Under the pieces are notes generated by a model. That model worked only from the letters and a program-made list of their open reading frames with translations, did not search any database and was not told the origin of the DNA. From JAFNAG01 sp963824985 (GTDB lineage Bacteria; Acidobacteriota; UBA6911): 64,000 bases of DNA. Location of the stretch: contig CAWGRQ010000036.1 of assembly GCA_963824985.1 (NCBI GenBank), forward strand, positions 1-64,000, in the 5' to 3' direction. A program made the position numbers and the translations under genes. Each line of letters begins with the position of its first letter. Position 1 is the stretch's first letter. Of the stretch, positions 35,746 to 45,475 are shown piece by piece.

Positions 35746-37176
35746 ATGGCCGGAATGTTCAGCATCGCGGACCTGGAATCATGGGACGCCCGCATCCGGG
35801 AAAAGGCGCAGGAGTTCGGACTGACCTGCTTTCCGCAGGAGTTCGAAATCTGCGATCACAATCAGATGCTGGCCTACATGTCCTATTCCGGCATGCCGTC
35901 CCACTACCCGCACTGGTCATACGGCAAGGCCTTCGAGAAGCTGAAGACCTTGTATGATTACGGGGTTTCCGGGCTTCCATACGAGCTGGTGATCAATGCC
36001 AATCCGTCGCTGGCTTACCTGATGCGCGACAATTCACTGCTGCTGCAGATCCTGACCATCGCGCATGTGTATGCGCATAATGACTTCTTCAGGAACAACT
36101 TCACCTTCCGGACCACGCGTCCGGAATACACCCTGGCCAGTTTCAAAGTTCGAGGCGACCGCATCCGGTCCTATATCGAAGATCCGGGCATTGGGATGGA
36201 TAAGGTAGAGCCCATCCTGGATGCCGCGCATGCCGTGTCGCTCCAATGCCGCCGCAACCTGGCTGTAAGGAAGCCGACGCCCCAGGAGGAACGCGCAGAA
36301 CTGCTCGAAAAGGCTCAGCCCCCGGTCGACGAGTTCGCCCGCATTCATCGGCGGGAGATGCATGCCGAGCCGGACCTGCGCCGGATTCCGCTCAGCCCCG
36401 ACGAGGACCTGCTCCTCTTCATCCGCGATCACAATCCATACCTCTCGGAGTGGGAGAAGGATTTGCTCTCCATTGTCCACGAGGAGGCCTGCTACTTCAT
36501 ACCGCAGATCGAGACCAAGATCATGAACGAAGGCTGGGCAACCTACTGGCACAAGCGCATTCTGGACAGTCTCCGGCTCCCCCAGGACCTGCAAATCGAA
36601 TTCATCGTCCGCCACAACCAGGTCGTGCGGCCTTTCCCCCGGGGGATCAACCCTTACCACATCGGCCTGCGCGTGTGGGAGGACATCCGCCGGCGCATCG
36701 ATGAGCCCACCCCGGAGGAAGATCGGGACCTTGACCCGGCGCATCCCTCCGGAAACGACAAACTATTTGAAGTCCGCGCCGCCGATCGCGACGCCTCCTT
36801 CCTCCGCCGTCATCTGAGCGCCGCGCTCATGCGGGAATTGAATCTGTTTGCCTATGAAACCCGCGGGGATACTCTGGTCGTCGGCGACATCCCCGACGAG
36901 GCTGGGTGGCGCAAGGTCAAGGAGACCCTCATCAGGAATACGGGCATGGGCCCGATCCCGGTCATTAAGGTTGAGAATGCGGATTTCGGCCACAATCGCA
37001 TCCTGCATCTGAAGCACTACCACGAGGGTCGTGACCTGCGGATCGAATACGCCGAGAAAACGCTGGCCTACCTGCGCCGGCTCTGGCAGCACGATGTCAT
37101 CCTGGAGACGGTCCTTGACGGGACCCCTGCGCTGCTCGCGATCGAAGACGGCGAACTCACCCGGAGACAACCATGA
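35746..37176 (+). CDS. spoVR: SpoVR family protein
   Basis: 476 residues, 11 bases after yeaH. Family motifs include MLAYMSYSGMPSHYPHWSYGK, YELVINANPSLAYLMRDNS, HVYAHNDFF and the metal-binding-like His and Glu of HEEACYFIPQIETKIMNEGWATYWH. SpoVR is named after a Bacillus subtilis cortex-formation gene but is widespread in non-sporulating bacteria (E. coli YcgB). It has recently been discussed with PrkA and YeaH as one module. No sporulation genes are visible here, so a stationary-phase or stress role is more likely. The last codons overlap an ATG that opens a long 5' extension of the next frame, which I do not take as a start. Confidence 0.93.
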   Translation: MAGMFSIADLESWDARIREKAQEFGLTCFPQEFEICDHNQMLAYMSYSGMPSHYPHWSYGKAFEKLKTLYDYGVSGLPYELVINANPSLAYLMRDNSLLLQILTIAHVYAHNDFFRNNFTFRTTRPEYTLASFKVRGDRIRSYIEDPGIGMDKVEPILDAAHAVSLQCRRNLAVRKPTPQEERAELLEKAQPPVDEFARIHRREMHAEPDLRRIPLSPDEDLLLFIRDHNPYLSEWEKDLLSIVHEEACYFIPQIETKIMNEGWATYWHKRILDSLRLPQDLQIEFIVRHNQVVRPFPRGINPYHIGLRVWEDIRRRIDEPTPEEDRDLDPAHPSGNDKLFEVRAADRDASFLRRHLSAALMRELNLFAYETRGDTLVVGDIPDEAGWRKVKETLIRNTGMGPIPVIKVENADFGHNRILHLKHYHEGRDLRIEYAEKTLAYLRRLWQHDVILETVLDGTPALLAIEDGELTRRQP

Positions 37177-37421
37177 CCGTCGGCGAGGAGTTTGTGCGCC
37201 GCTTGATGTTCAATCTGATCGACGGGTCCGGAAGCTCCCGGATGCCGGACAGGGGTGTCCGTGCTGACGCCTGCAGTTTTGTCCGGTACAAAATCATTCA
37301 TTTCCCGGATCTGTTCGCTCGATATCCATCCGAACCGCTTTCCCATGTGCAAAGTGCTATGATTTCCGGATGCGTATGTGGACGTTTCGGAGAAGGCCGC
37401 CGGGAAATGAGGGATCGCGCC

Positions 37422-38633
37422 ATGAAAAGCCGAATGCAGAACCGATGCGGAGGACTTAAAGGAATCTGGCCGTTGCTGGTGCTGGGCCTCGCGACACTGT
37501 TTGCCGGGTGTGCCCGCACGGATGCCGGAGCCGATCAGAAGGCCCCGATCCCGGTCCTGGTGGCCACGGCAGCCCGCAGAGACATTCCCTTGCAGATTAC
37601 TGCATTTGGGACAGCGGAAGCCTACACCACGGTTTCGGTAAAGACTCTGGTTTCCGGAGCGCTCGATCAGGTCCATTTCACCGAAGGCCAGGAGGTGCAG
37701 AAGGGCGATCTTCTGTTCACCATCGACCCCAGACCGTTCCAGACGGACCTGCAGCGGGCCCAGGCTAACCTGGCTCGTGACACGGCCCAGCTAAAGCAGG
37801 CGGAAGCGAACGTTGCCCGGGAGCAGGCCAATGCGCTGAATGCCGCAACTGACAAGCGCCGTTACGAAGTACTGGTTCAGAAGGGTGTGGCGGCCCGGCA
37901 GCAGCTCGATCAGGCCACTGCCAACGCCGATGCCTCAGAAGCCGCTGTGCGCGCGGACCAGGCGGCCGTGGAAACCGCGCGCGAGGCCATCCGCGCCGAC
38001 ACGGCTGCCATCGAGGCGGCGCGGCTCAACCTTGAATATTGCTATATCCGTTCCCCGAATGCCGGCCGCTCCGGCAACCTGCTGGTGAATCGAGGCAACA
38101 TCATCAAGAGCAATGACACTACCCTGGTCGTAATCAACCAGGTGCACCCGATTTATGTCTCCTTCTCGGTTCCTGAGCAGGAGTTTCCGGTCATCCGGAA
38201 GTATGCCGCTCAGGGAAAGCTCCGCGTGCAGGCCTCAATTCCCGGTGACTCCGCTCCTCCGGTGGAAGGGGATCTCACATTCATCGACAACTCTGTAAAC
38301 TCCACGACCGGCACCATTCAATTGAAGGCGACCTTCGGGAATCAGGAAGACCGATTGTGGCCGGGGCTCTTTGTCAACGTGATCATCACGCTCGCCGTGC
38401 AGCCAAACGTCATTGTCGTACCCGGCGAGGCGGTCCAGACCGGCCAGCAGGGCACCTTTATTTTCGTGGTCAAGCCCGATATGACCGTCGAAATGCACCC
38501 GGTCGCTGTGGAAAGAACGGTTGGAGATCTCGCCATTATCGCGAGCGGTCTGGAAGCGGGAGATACCGTGGTAACCGACGGGCAGATCCGCCTGGTGCCC
38601 GGCGCCCGGATTCAAGTCAAAAAAGCGCTCTGA
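37422..38633 (+). CDS. RND efflux periplasmic adaptor (HlyD/AcrA family lipoprotein)
   Basis: I chose ATG at 37422, with GAGGG eight bases upstream and a lipoprotein signal immediately after it (WPLLVLGLATLFAGC, lipobox LFAGC). The open frame runs back to 37173 but that extension is not conserved-looking. 403 residues. It has the barrel-sandwich/lipoyl region (GTAEAYTTVSVKTLVSGAL, FTEGQEVQKGDLLFTIDPR), a long alpha-helical coiled-coil hairpin rich in Ala/Gln, and the beta-barrel with membrane-proximal domain (GLFVNVIITLAVQPNVIVVP). It should bridge the inner-membrane RND pump encoded next to an outer-membrane channel. No TolC gene lies nearby. The gap to the pump gene is 15 bases. Confidence 0.9.
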   Translation: MKSRMQNRCGGLKGIWPLLVLGLATLFAGCARTDAGADQKAPIPVLVATAARRDIPLQITAFGTAEAYTTVSVKTLVSGALDQVHFTEGQEVQKGDLLFTIDPRPFQTDLQRAQANLARDTAQLKQAEANVAREQANALNAATDKRRYEVLVQKGVAARQQLDQATANADASEAAVRADQAAVETAREAIRADTAAIEAARLNLEYCYIRSPNAGRSGNLLVNRGNIIKSNDTTLVVINQVHPIYVSFSVPEQEFPVIRKYAAQGKLRVQASIPGDSAPPVEGDLTFIDNSVNSTTGTIQLKATFGNQEDRLWPGLFVNVIITLAVQPNVIVVPGEAVQTGQQGTFIFVVKPDMTVEMHPVAVERTVGDLAIIASGLEAGDTVVTDGQIRLVPGARIQVKKAL

Positions 38634-38648
38634 GGCAGGAATCGTCCC

Positions 38649-41600
38649 ATGAACATCTCGGAGATTTTCATCCGCCGGCCGGTCGCCACCACCCTGATGA
38701 TGGCCGCCGTGCTGTTTTTTGGGATTTTCGGATATCGCCTGCTTCCCGTCAGCGACCTGCCCAACGTGGATTTCCCGACGATTCTCGTCAGCGCCATCCT
38801 GCCCGGAGCCAGCCCCGAAACCATGGCGACTGCAGTGGCAACGCCGCTGGAGCGGCAGTTCTCCACCATCGCCGGCATCGACTCCATGACTTCCACCAGT
38901 TCTCTTGGACGGACAGCGGTCACAATCCAGTTCAATCTGAGCCGGGACATCGATGCCGCCGCCCAGGATGTCCAGGCGGCGATCGCCAAGACGCTGTCCC
39001 AACTGCCCCAGGACATGCCCAGTCCGCCCACCTATCAGAAGGTCAATCCCGCGGACCAGCCGGTCCTCTACATGGCGCTCACCTCCCCCACCCTGCCGCT
39101 GTCGGCGGTGGACGAATATGCCGAAACGCTCATGGCGCAACGCATTTCCATGGTGAACGGGGTTGCGCAGGTGCAGGTATACGGATCGCAGAAATATGCC
39201 GTGCGGGTTCAGGTCGACCCGATGGCGCTGGCGGCCAAAGGCATCGGCATTGATGAGGTGTCGCGAGCGGTGCAAAGCGGGAATGTCAACCTGCCGACCG
39301 GGACGCTGTGGGGTCGCCAGGAGGCATTCACGGTCCAGACCAACGGCCAACTGACCGAGGCAAAGGAATACCGCCCTCTGATAGTTGCCTATCGCAATGG
39401 CTCGCCCGTTCGTCTCGGCGACCTCGGGGTCGTGCTCGACAGTGTGGAAAATGACAAACTGGCAAGCTGGTATATCGATACGCCGGCGATTGTCCTGGCA
39501 ATCCAACGGCAGCCGGGCACCAATACCGTCGAGGTGGTCAACGGCATCCGCGGTTTGCTGCCGTCGTTCCGCAATCAGATGCCCGCATCGGTCAACCTCT
39601 CCATTCTTTACGATCGCTCCGAGGGCATCCGCGAGTCGGTCAACGATGTCAAGCTCACCCTGCTGCTGACGATCGCCCTGGTGGTGCTGGTGATTTTTCT
39701 TTTCCTGCGCAACCTGTCCGCGACGGTGATTCCCAGCCTCGCGTTGCCGATGTCGATCATGGGTACTTTCGCCATTATGTACCTGCTGGGCTACAGCGTG
39801 GACAACCTGTCCCTGATGGCTCTGATCCTGTCGGTCGGGTTCGTGGTTGATGATGCCATCGTGATGCTCGAAAACATCGTGCGCCATATGGAAAAGGGAG
39901 AACCGCCGATGCCTGCGGCATTGAACGGGTCCCGCGAAATCAGTTTTACCATCCTATCGATGACAATATCGCTGGCTGCGGTCTTCATCCCGGTGCTTTT
40001 CCTGGGAGGCATCGTTGGACGCCTGCTGCACGAGTTCTCCGTCACCATCACCTCGGCAATCCTGGTCTCCGGTGTGGTGTCGCTCACGTTGACCCCGATG
40101 ATGGCAAGCCGGTTCGTTCATCCTCCGGGAGAACGGCGGCACGGCCGCATGTACGTGCTGACGGAAGGATTTTTCAACGGCATGTTCCGGGGATATGAAT
40201 GGAGCCTGCGGCGTGTGCTGCGCCATCCGGCCCTCGTGATCGCCGCGGGCGTCATCGTCATGGCCGCCACGGCTTATCTGCTCGTCATCATCCCGAAAGG
40301 GTTTTTGCCCAGCGAGGATACGGGCAACATCTTTGCATTCACCGAAGCCGCCCAGGGGATCGCGTTCGATGCCATGAAGGACCACCAGCGCGCGGTCGCG
40401 GGGATCCTGCGCGATGATCCGAACGTGAAATCATTCTTTTCCAGTGTCGGCGGCGGCGGTCCCAGCGGAGGCGTAAACTCCGGGGTGCTGTTCATCCAGT
40501 TGAAGCCGCGTCCGGAACGAACTTTGAACGTGGACCAGGTGATTCAGGAACTGCGCCCCAAACTGGCCGTGGTGCCCGGCATCAATGTCTATATGCAGAA
40601 TCTGCCTCCGATCCGGATCGGCGGGCAACTGACCAAGAGCGAGTATCAGTACACGCTGCAGAGCCCGGACACCGCCGACCTGTATCGCTATGCGCCCCTG
40701 TTGCAGCAGAAGCTCAGCCAGCTCCCGGGGCTGCAGGATGTGACCAGCGACCTGCTCATCCGGAATCCCCAGGTCAATGTGGAGATCGACCGCGACCAGG
40801 CGGCCGCCCTGGGGGTATCGGTCCTGCAGATTGAGGATGCCCTGTATACCGCCTACGGGGATCGCCAGATATCGACGATCCTGGCGCCCAACAACCAGTA
40901 TCGGGTGATTCTGGAGCTGGAGCCCCGTTATCAGAGGGATCCGGCCGCCCTATCGCTGCTGTACGTCAATTCAGACAGCGGCCGGCTGATACCCCTGAAG
41001 AGCGTCGCGCAAGTCAGCCGCGGGTTCGGCCCTTTCTCCATCAGCCACCTGGGCCAGCTTCCCGCAGTTACCATTTCCTTCAATCTGCGCCCCGGGATCT
41101 CCATCGGCGATGCCGTGACGCAGGTTGAGCAGGTCGCCGCCAACACCCTGCCTTCAACCGTCACGGCCAGTTTTCAGGGTACCGCCCAGGCATTCCAGTC
41201 CTCCATCGGCGGCCTGGCCTGGCTCCTGGCGGCGGCCATCGTGGTCATCTATATCGTATTGGGAATTCTCTACGAAAGCTTCATCCACCCGCTGACCATC
41301 CTGTCCGGCCTCCCCGCCGCGGCCTTCGGCGCCCTGTTGACCCTGCTTCTGTTCCACAAGGACCTTGACCTGTATGCGTTCGTCGGCGTGATCCTGCTGA
41401 TCGGCATCGTGAAGAAGAATGCCATCATGATGATTGATTTCGCCCTGGAGGCGCAGCGCAGAGAGGGGAAGAGCCCGGCGGATGCGATCTTTGAAGGATG
41501 CCTGATCCGGTTCCGTCCCATCATGATGACGACCATGTCGGCGCTCATGGGCAGTCTGCCGATCGCACTCGGCTTCGGGGCCGGGTCTGAATCGCGCCGT

Positions 41601-41747
41601 CCACTGGGCCTGGCGGTGGTCGGCGGATTGCTTTTCTCGCAGCTGCTGACGCTGTACATCACGCCGGTCGTCTATACCTACATGGAAGCACTGCAGAATT
41701 TCCTGAGAAGCCGTGGACGCCGCCTCGTTCCGGCGTCGATTGATTAA
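38649..41747 (+). CDS. RND multidrug efflux permease (AcrB/MdtBC family)
   Basis: 1032 residues, full length, in the usual two-fold repeated layout: the first transmembrane helix near the start (PVATTLMMAAVLFFGIFGY), a large periplasmic loop, a block of six helices (TLLLTIALVVLVIFLFLRN onward), a second periplasmic loop and another helix block. The helix-4 proton-relay sequence GFVVDDAIVMLENIVRH is present, and IGIVKKNAIMMIDFA lies in the second half, as in MdtB and MdtC. It exports hydrophobic or amphipathic compounds using the proton gradient, with the adaptor encoded upstream. Substrate is not predictable. The gene appears intact. Confidence 0.95.
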   Translation: MNISEIFIRRPVATTLMMAAVLFFGIFGYRLLPVSDLPNVDFPTILVSAILPGASPETMATAVATPLERQFSTIAGIDSMTSTSSLGRTAVTIQFNLSRDIDAAAQDVQAAIAKTLSQLPQDMPSPPTYQKVNPADQPVLYMALTSPTLPLSAVDEYAETLMAQRISMVNGVAQVQVYGSQKYAVRVQVDPMALAAKGIGIDEVSRAVQSGNVNLPTGTLWGRQEAFTVQTNGQLTEAKEYRPLIVAYRNGSPVRLGDLGVVLDSVENDKLASWYIDTPAIVLAIQRQPGTNTVEVVNGIRGLLPSFRNQMPASVNLSILYDRSEGIRESVNDVKLTLLLTIALVVLVIFLFLRNLSATVIPSLALPMSIMGTFAIMYLLGYSVDNLSLMALILSVGFVVDDAIVMLENIVRHMEKGEPPMPAALNGSREISFTILSMTISLAAVFIPVLFLGGIVGRLLHEFSVTITSAILVSGVVSLTLTPMMASRFVHPPGERRHGRMYVLTEGFFNGMFRGYEWSLRRVLRHPALVIAAGVIVMAATAYLLVIIPKGFLPSEDTGNIFAFTEAAQGIAFDAMKDHQRAVAGILRDDPNVKSFFSSVGGGGPSGGVNSGVLFIQLKPRPERTLNVDQVIQELRPKLAVVPGINVYMQNLPPIRIGGQLTKSEYQYTLQSPDTADLYRYAPLLQQKLSQLPGLQDVTSDLLIRNPQVNVEIDRDQAAALGVSVLQIEDALYTAYGDRQISTILAPNNQYRVILELEPRYQRDPAALSLLYVNSDSGRLIPLKSVAQVSRGFGPFSISHLGQLPAVTISFNLRPGISIGDAVTQVEQVAANTLPSTVTASFQGTAQAFQSSIGGLAWLLAAAIVVIYIVLGILYESFIHPLTILSGLPAAAFGALLTLLLFHKDLDLYAFVGVILLIGIVKKNAIMMIDFALEAQRREGKSPADAIFEGCLIRFRPIMMTTMSALMGSLPIALGFGAGSESRRPLGLAVVGGLLFSQLLTLYITPVVYTYMEALQNFLRSRGRRLVPASID

Positions 41748-41842
41748 GGAATCCATTCCAATTTGTATCCAAATAGGTCTTACATTGCCGCCATTCCTGC
41801 TGTAGACTTTTGAAAGCTCGGGTACCGATTTTGATTGCAGCT

Positions 41843-41870
41843 TTGACCAATACACCGGTGTGGATATACC
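41843..41870 (+). promoter_or_regulatory. Predicted promoter for the secreted repeat protein
   Basis: TTGACC at 41843-41848, a 16-base spacer, TATACC at 41865-41870. Leader of about 55 bases to the ATG at 41930. Confidence 0.4.
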
Positions 41871-41929
41871 GGTTTGCTATTAAATGTGCATGTCTCCTAT
41901 GGTCACAACTGCAAACCGGAGGTACTTTG

Positions 41930-44497
41930 ATGAGATGCAAGATCTTTGTCGCAGTGCTCTTTGTGTCACTGTTCCTCGTCAACGGCGCTTACGCGCAGAA
42001 CAATTACTACCTGTCGCACGTTGCGAATGGGAATTACGGCGACGGGAGTTTCAGGATGACTTTCATCCTGTTTAACAATGGCGATGCCGACACCACTGCC
42101 CTTCTGCAGTTGACGGACGATAACGGCCTGCCGCTCACCATGACGATCACCGGATTGGGTACCGGCAGCCAGTTTAATGTCCAGTTGCCCGCCGGAGCCA
42201 GTCAGATTCTGCAAACCGATGGCCTTGGGGGCCTGGTTGCAGGGGCTGCCGTTGTAACGAGCGCGGCAGCCATCGGGGTTTCGGCGATCTTTACCATCTA
42301 TGACGTAAATGGGAATTACGTGACCGAATCGGGAGTGGGAGTCTCAGAGGCCCTGACGAGTTTTGTAATCCCCGTGGATACTACCGGACTTTTCAATACC
42401 GGGATGGCGCTCTTCAATTTCAACAGCGTTGACGCCACGATTACGTTGATGCTGCGCGGCACAGACGGCCTGCAGGTCGCCACGGCGCCGATGGTACTGA
42501 AGAGCCATGGCCATACCGCCAGCTTCATAGCTGGAGCGGGCCAGCTCTTTCCCGCCGCTACGAATTTCCAAGGCACCCTTCTGGTTCAAAGCACGGTTCC
42601 CATTGCGGCGATGGTCTTGAGACAAAACCTGACACCACTTTCGTACACCTCGCTGCCGGTGGTGTCGACCGCTTCGACCAAACAAACATTGAATGTGGCG
42701 CACGTGGCGAATGGTACTTACGCGAGCGGCAGCTTTAAGACTTCGTTCCTGATCTTCAACATTTCCGCAAGCCCGGCCAATGTGGTTTTGGCTCTGACTC
42801 AGGATAGCGGGACTCCATTCAGCGTGACGATCCCGGGCCGCGGAACGGCCAGCAGCTTCACCTTCAACAATCTGGCGCCCGGCGGGTCGCTCTTCCTGCA
42901 AACCGACGGATCCGGCAGCTTGTCCGGTGGCGCCGCGACCATAACCTCAAATGTTCCGGTCGGAGCATCCGGCGTGTTTACGGTCTATAACACTCAAGGT
43001 GCTTTTCAGACTGAGGCAGGCGTCGGGGACTCGCCCGTCCTTACATCATTGACCCTGCCTGTGGATATCACCGGCAGTTTTGACACGGGCGTCGCATTCT
43101 ACGGTCCGAGTGGCGCGACATTGACATTTCGGTTGTTGAGTGCCGGCGGCACACTCGTCGGCTCGAGCGCCACGAGAAACCTGGCCAGCAAGGGGCATCT
43201 CGCCGAGTTCGTATCTCAGATATTTCCGGGTACCGCAAATTTCAGGGGATCCCTTGCCATCTCCGCAACCAGCGGTGTAGCGGCGCTGACCTTGCGTCAG
43301 AACGGCTCGCCTCTCTCCTATACTACTCTGCCTGTCGCCTCGGGCAAGGCCAGCGGCACGGCTCCAGCAGTGGCGCTGCTCTCAAAAACGGAGACGGGAA
43401 TTGCCGCGACCAGCGACGTTACCCTGAACGAGGTGCTTCCTTCGGGATTCAAACTGACGGGCACGGTCAGCGGACCCGGCCAGGGGAGAGTAGTCACGGC
43501 AAGCACAGGCCCGGGCAGTGGCTATTCAGGAGTTGTCAATCAACAAACCGGCCGGTATTCGATCCTGCTTCCCAGCGGCACTTACAATCTCACGGTCGGC
43601 TTCACTCCCAACGGAGTGCCGTCGGGTCAAGAAGTGTCGGTCATTTCCCCGGTGGCCGGTACCGTTCAAGTTTCTGCGGATACTGCCCGCGACATCATCC
43701 TGCCCGCGGTTTCACTTTTCAACGTGTCGGGAATTGTAAATGGACTCGGCAACTTGCCTCCGCTGTCTTCTCTGCCGATTTCGTTCAATTCCACCGGGAG
43801 TTCCGTTGTTTCAGCCCAGTTTAATGTCAATACGACAGATGGAAGCTACCAGGGCGTGCTGCCGGCTGGTACATACACGGCTGGTCTCACGGCCTCGATC
43901 AGCTTCTCGGTCTTTCAGACCCAGTCGCTTGGGCTCTTGAATCTTGGCTCGGTGAGCGTAAGCGGCAATACGGCGATCCCTCCCTTGACCGTGCCTGCTA
44001 CAGCAAGACTGAGCGGCACAATCAACAGCACGGAGCCTCTGTTCGGGGCGAGCGTTGCGGCAAACGATCTGGCCACCTCCGTTTTTAGCACCTCGGGTGC
44101 TGACTTCCTGACTGCCCAGTATCAGGCGATCCTGCCAAGAAGCCGCACCTACCTCGTCAGCGTCTCGACCGCACTGATGCAGGGAACTACGTTGTTGGGA
44201 GCGATTAGTTTCCCGTTACCCACCAGCAGCGTAAATCTGGCTCAGGATACTGCCAACTTCGACTTCACCGTTCCGGCTCTTCCCACGCAGGTGACAATTT
44301 CAGGGCGTGTGACGGATGGCAGCGGCAATCCGGTAAGCAACGTCGCCATCAGCGCCAACTCGACGTCAATCAGCGGCGGGCAGATCAGTCAGTTCAACGC
44401 ATATGGCCAGACGGACGCCAACGGCAATTACAGCATGATCGTGCTCAGCGGCGTGAATTACCTGATATCCTTTATTCCGCCGCCCCCGACGCAGTAA
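41930..44497 (+). CDS. Large secreted beta-module protein
   Basis: ATG at 41930 has GGAGG about six bases upstream and a signal peptide (MRCKIFVAVLFVSLFLVNGAYAQ); the open frame extends upstream to 41810 without a site. 855 residues. Residues ~25-245 and ~250-460 are two copies of the same double module (for example FRMTFILFNNGDADTTALLQL against FKTSFLIFNISASPANVVLAL; VPIAAMVLRQN against SGVAALTLRQN). The later part has carboxypeptidase-regulatory-like or Big-like beta domains (VSGIVNGLGNLPPLSSLPIS, ISGRVTDGSGNPVSNVAIS). It is related by module to the proteins ending at 7650 and at 30.1 kb. No catalytic motif is seen; it is probably a surface or secreted structural protein. Confidence 0.75.
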   Translation: MRCKIFVAVLFVSLFLVNGAYAQNNYYLSHVANGNYGDGSFRMTFILFNNGDADTTALLQLTDDNGLPLTMTITGLGTGSQFNVQLPAGASQILQTDGLGGLVAGAAVVTSAAAIGVSAIFTIYDVNGNYVTESGVGVSEALTSFVIPVDTTGLFNTGMALFNFNSVDATITLMLRGTDGLQVATAPMVLKSHGHTASFIAGAGQLFPAATNFQGTLLVQSTVPIAAMVLRQNLTPLSYTSLPVVSTASTKQTLNVAHVANGTYASGSFKTSFLIFNISASPANVVLALTQDSGTPFSVTIPGRGTASSFTFNNLAPGGSLFLQTDGSGSLSGGAATITSNVPVGASGVFTVYNTQGAFQTEAGVGDSPVLTSLTLPVDITGSFDTGVAFYGPSGATLTFRLLSAGGTLVGSSATRNLASKGHLAEFVSQIFPGTANFRGSLAISATSGVAALTLRQNGSPLSYTTLPVASGKASGTAPAVALLSKTETGIAATSDVTLNEVLPSGFKLTGTVSGPGQGRVVTASTGPGSGYSGVVNQQTGRYSILLPSGTYNLTVGFTPNGVPSGQEVSVISPVAGTVQVSADTARDIILPAVSLFNVSGIVNGLGNLPPLSSLPISFNSTGSSVVSAQFNVNTTDGSYQGVLPAGTYTAGLTASISFSVFQTQSLGLLNLGSVSVSGNTAIPPLTVPATARLSGTINSTEPLFGASVAANDLATSVFSTSGADFLTAQYQAILPRSRTYLVSVSTALMQGTTLLGAISFPLPTSSVNLAQDTANFDFTVPALPTQVTISGRVTDGSGNPVSNVAISANSTSISGGQISQFNAYGQTDANGNYSMIVLSGVNYLISFIPPPPTQ

Positions 44498-44504
44498 GGG
44501 CATC

Positions 44505-44555
44505 TCCCGCTCGACGAGCGGGACTGTGGAGTTCCGCATCCGCTCTGCGGAGCGG
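44505..44555. terminator. Two hairpins between convergent genes
   Basis: TCCCGCTC/GAGCGGGA at 44505-44523 with a 3-base loop, and CCGCTC/GAGCGG at 44540-44555 with a 4-base loop. They lie between the convergent secreted gene and hemD and could serve both. No long T run is present. Confidence 0.45.
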
Positions 44556-44674
44556 TGATTGCAGGAGAATGGAAAGGGCATTTAGGTTTGTTCGGCCCTT
44601 TCCACTCTCCGGGCAAATCCTGGAGTTTTCGGCACGGCTGAATATTGTCGCGTTATGGACGCAGACTGCAGGCT

Positions 44675-45472
44675 TCAATCCTGATAGAAATTCTGGATGG
44701 CGGCCAACAGAGAGGGTATGGTGTTTTCGTCGGGAACAATTTCGGCCCGCTTCCCGCGCTGATCGAGTTCCCCGGCGGTGACCGGCCCAAGCGTGGCCAC
44801 CCGCGCCGCCGCAAGTATTTTTGTCCCCTCGTCTTCTCCCAGGAGTGCGAGGAAATTCCGGACCGTCGAGGAGCTGGTAAACACCAGGAGGTCCGGCGGA
44901 TTCCGGATCACCGCCTGAATCAGGGATGGCTCTATGTCGGGCAGAACATTTTCGTAACAGGGGATGGCATCGACGCGGACGCCGGCGGCTTCAAGCACGC
45001 GCGGGAGGAGTTCTCTGGACTCCCGTGCCCGGGGCAAGAGGATGCGCCTGCCCGCCAGATTGTGCAGCCCCCCGTGCCGTTCGGCGAGGGCATCCAGGAT
45101 GCCCTCGGCCAGGAATTCGCGCGGCACCAGGGTAACGCGAACGCCGGATGCCTCCAGCAGGGAAGCGGTGGCCGGCCCGACCGCGCAGATTTGAGGGCCG
45201 TGAACCAGGTCGAGGTGGAGGTTCAGGGTCGCCAGGCGCCGCAGGAAAAAGCGGACGCCATAGGCACTGGTGAATATGATCCAGGAGTATTCGGGGAGGA
45301 CATTCAGGGCGGCATCCAGTGCGGTCATGTCGCCGATCTCGCGCATCAAGATCACCGGGAGGATTGTAACCTCGGCGCCGAGTTCCTTAAGCCCCGAGGC
45401 CAGGGCTTCAGACTTCATTTCGCTGCAGGCAACCACGGCTTTTTTGCCGGTAAGACGAGCTGTCAGGGACAT
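44675..45472 (-). CDS. hemD: Uroporphyrinogen-III synthase
   Basis: 265 residues, three bases downstream of the hemC stop. It has the weakly conserved HemD fold: LTGKKAVVACSEM near the start, then two Rossmann-like halves with SWIIFTSAYGVRFFLRRL, the conserved LVFTSSSTVRNFLALL and a closing segment VATLGPVTAGELDQRG. It inverts ring D and closes hydroxymethylbilane to uroporphyrinogen III in the cytoplasm. Position after hemC supports the call, since sequence identity within the family is always low. It is the last gene of the ccsA-hemA-hemC-hemD set. Confidence 0.88.
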   Translation of the reverse strand: MSLTARLTGKKAVVACSEMKSEALASGLKELGAEVTILPVILMREIGDMTALDAALNVLPEYSWIIFTSAYGVRFFLRRLATLNLHLDLVHGPQICAVGPATASLLEASGVRVTLVPREFLAEGILDALAERHGGLHNLAGRRILLPRARESRELLPRVLEAAGVRVDAIPCYENVLPDIEPSLIQAVIRNPPDLLVFTSSSTVRNFLALLGEDEGTKILAAARVATLGPVTAGELDQRGKRAEIVPDENTIPSLLAAIQNFYQD

Positions 45473-45475
45473 GAT

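Noticed and set aside
37173..37421. N-terminal extension of the RND adaptor frame, starting with an ATG that overlaps the spoVR stop
   Set aside because: The lipoprotein signal and a good ribosome binding site lie at 37422; the extension shows no family match.
38235..39887. 550-codon - strand frame opposite the RND adaptor/pump, and similar frames at 16678-18171 and 32274-33068
   Set aside because: His/Arg/Gln-rich shadow translations opposite clearly conserved genes.
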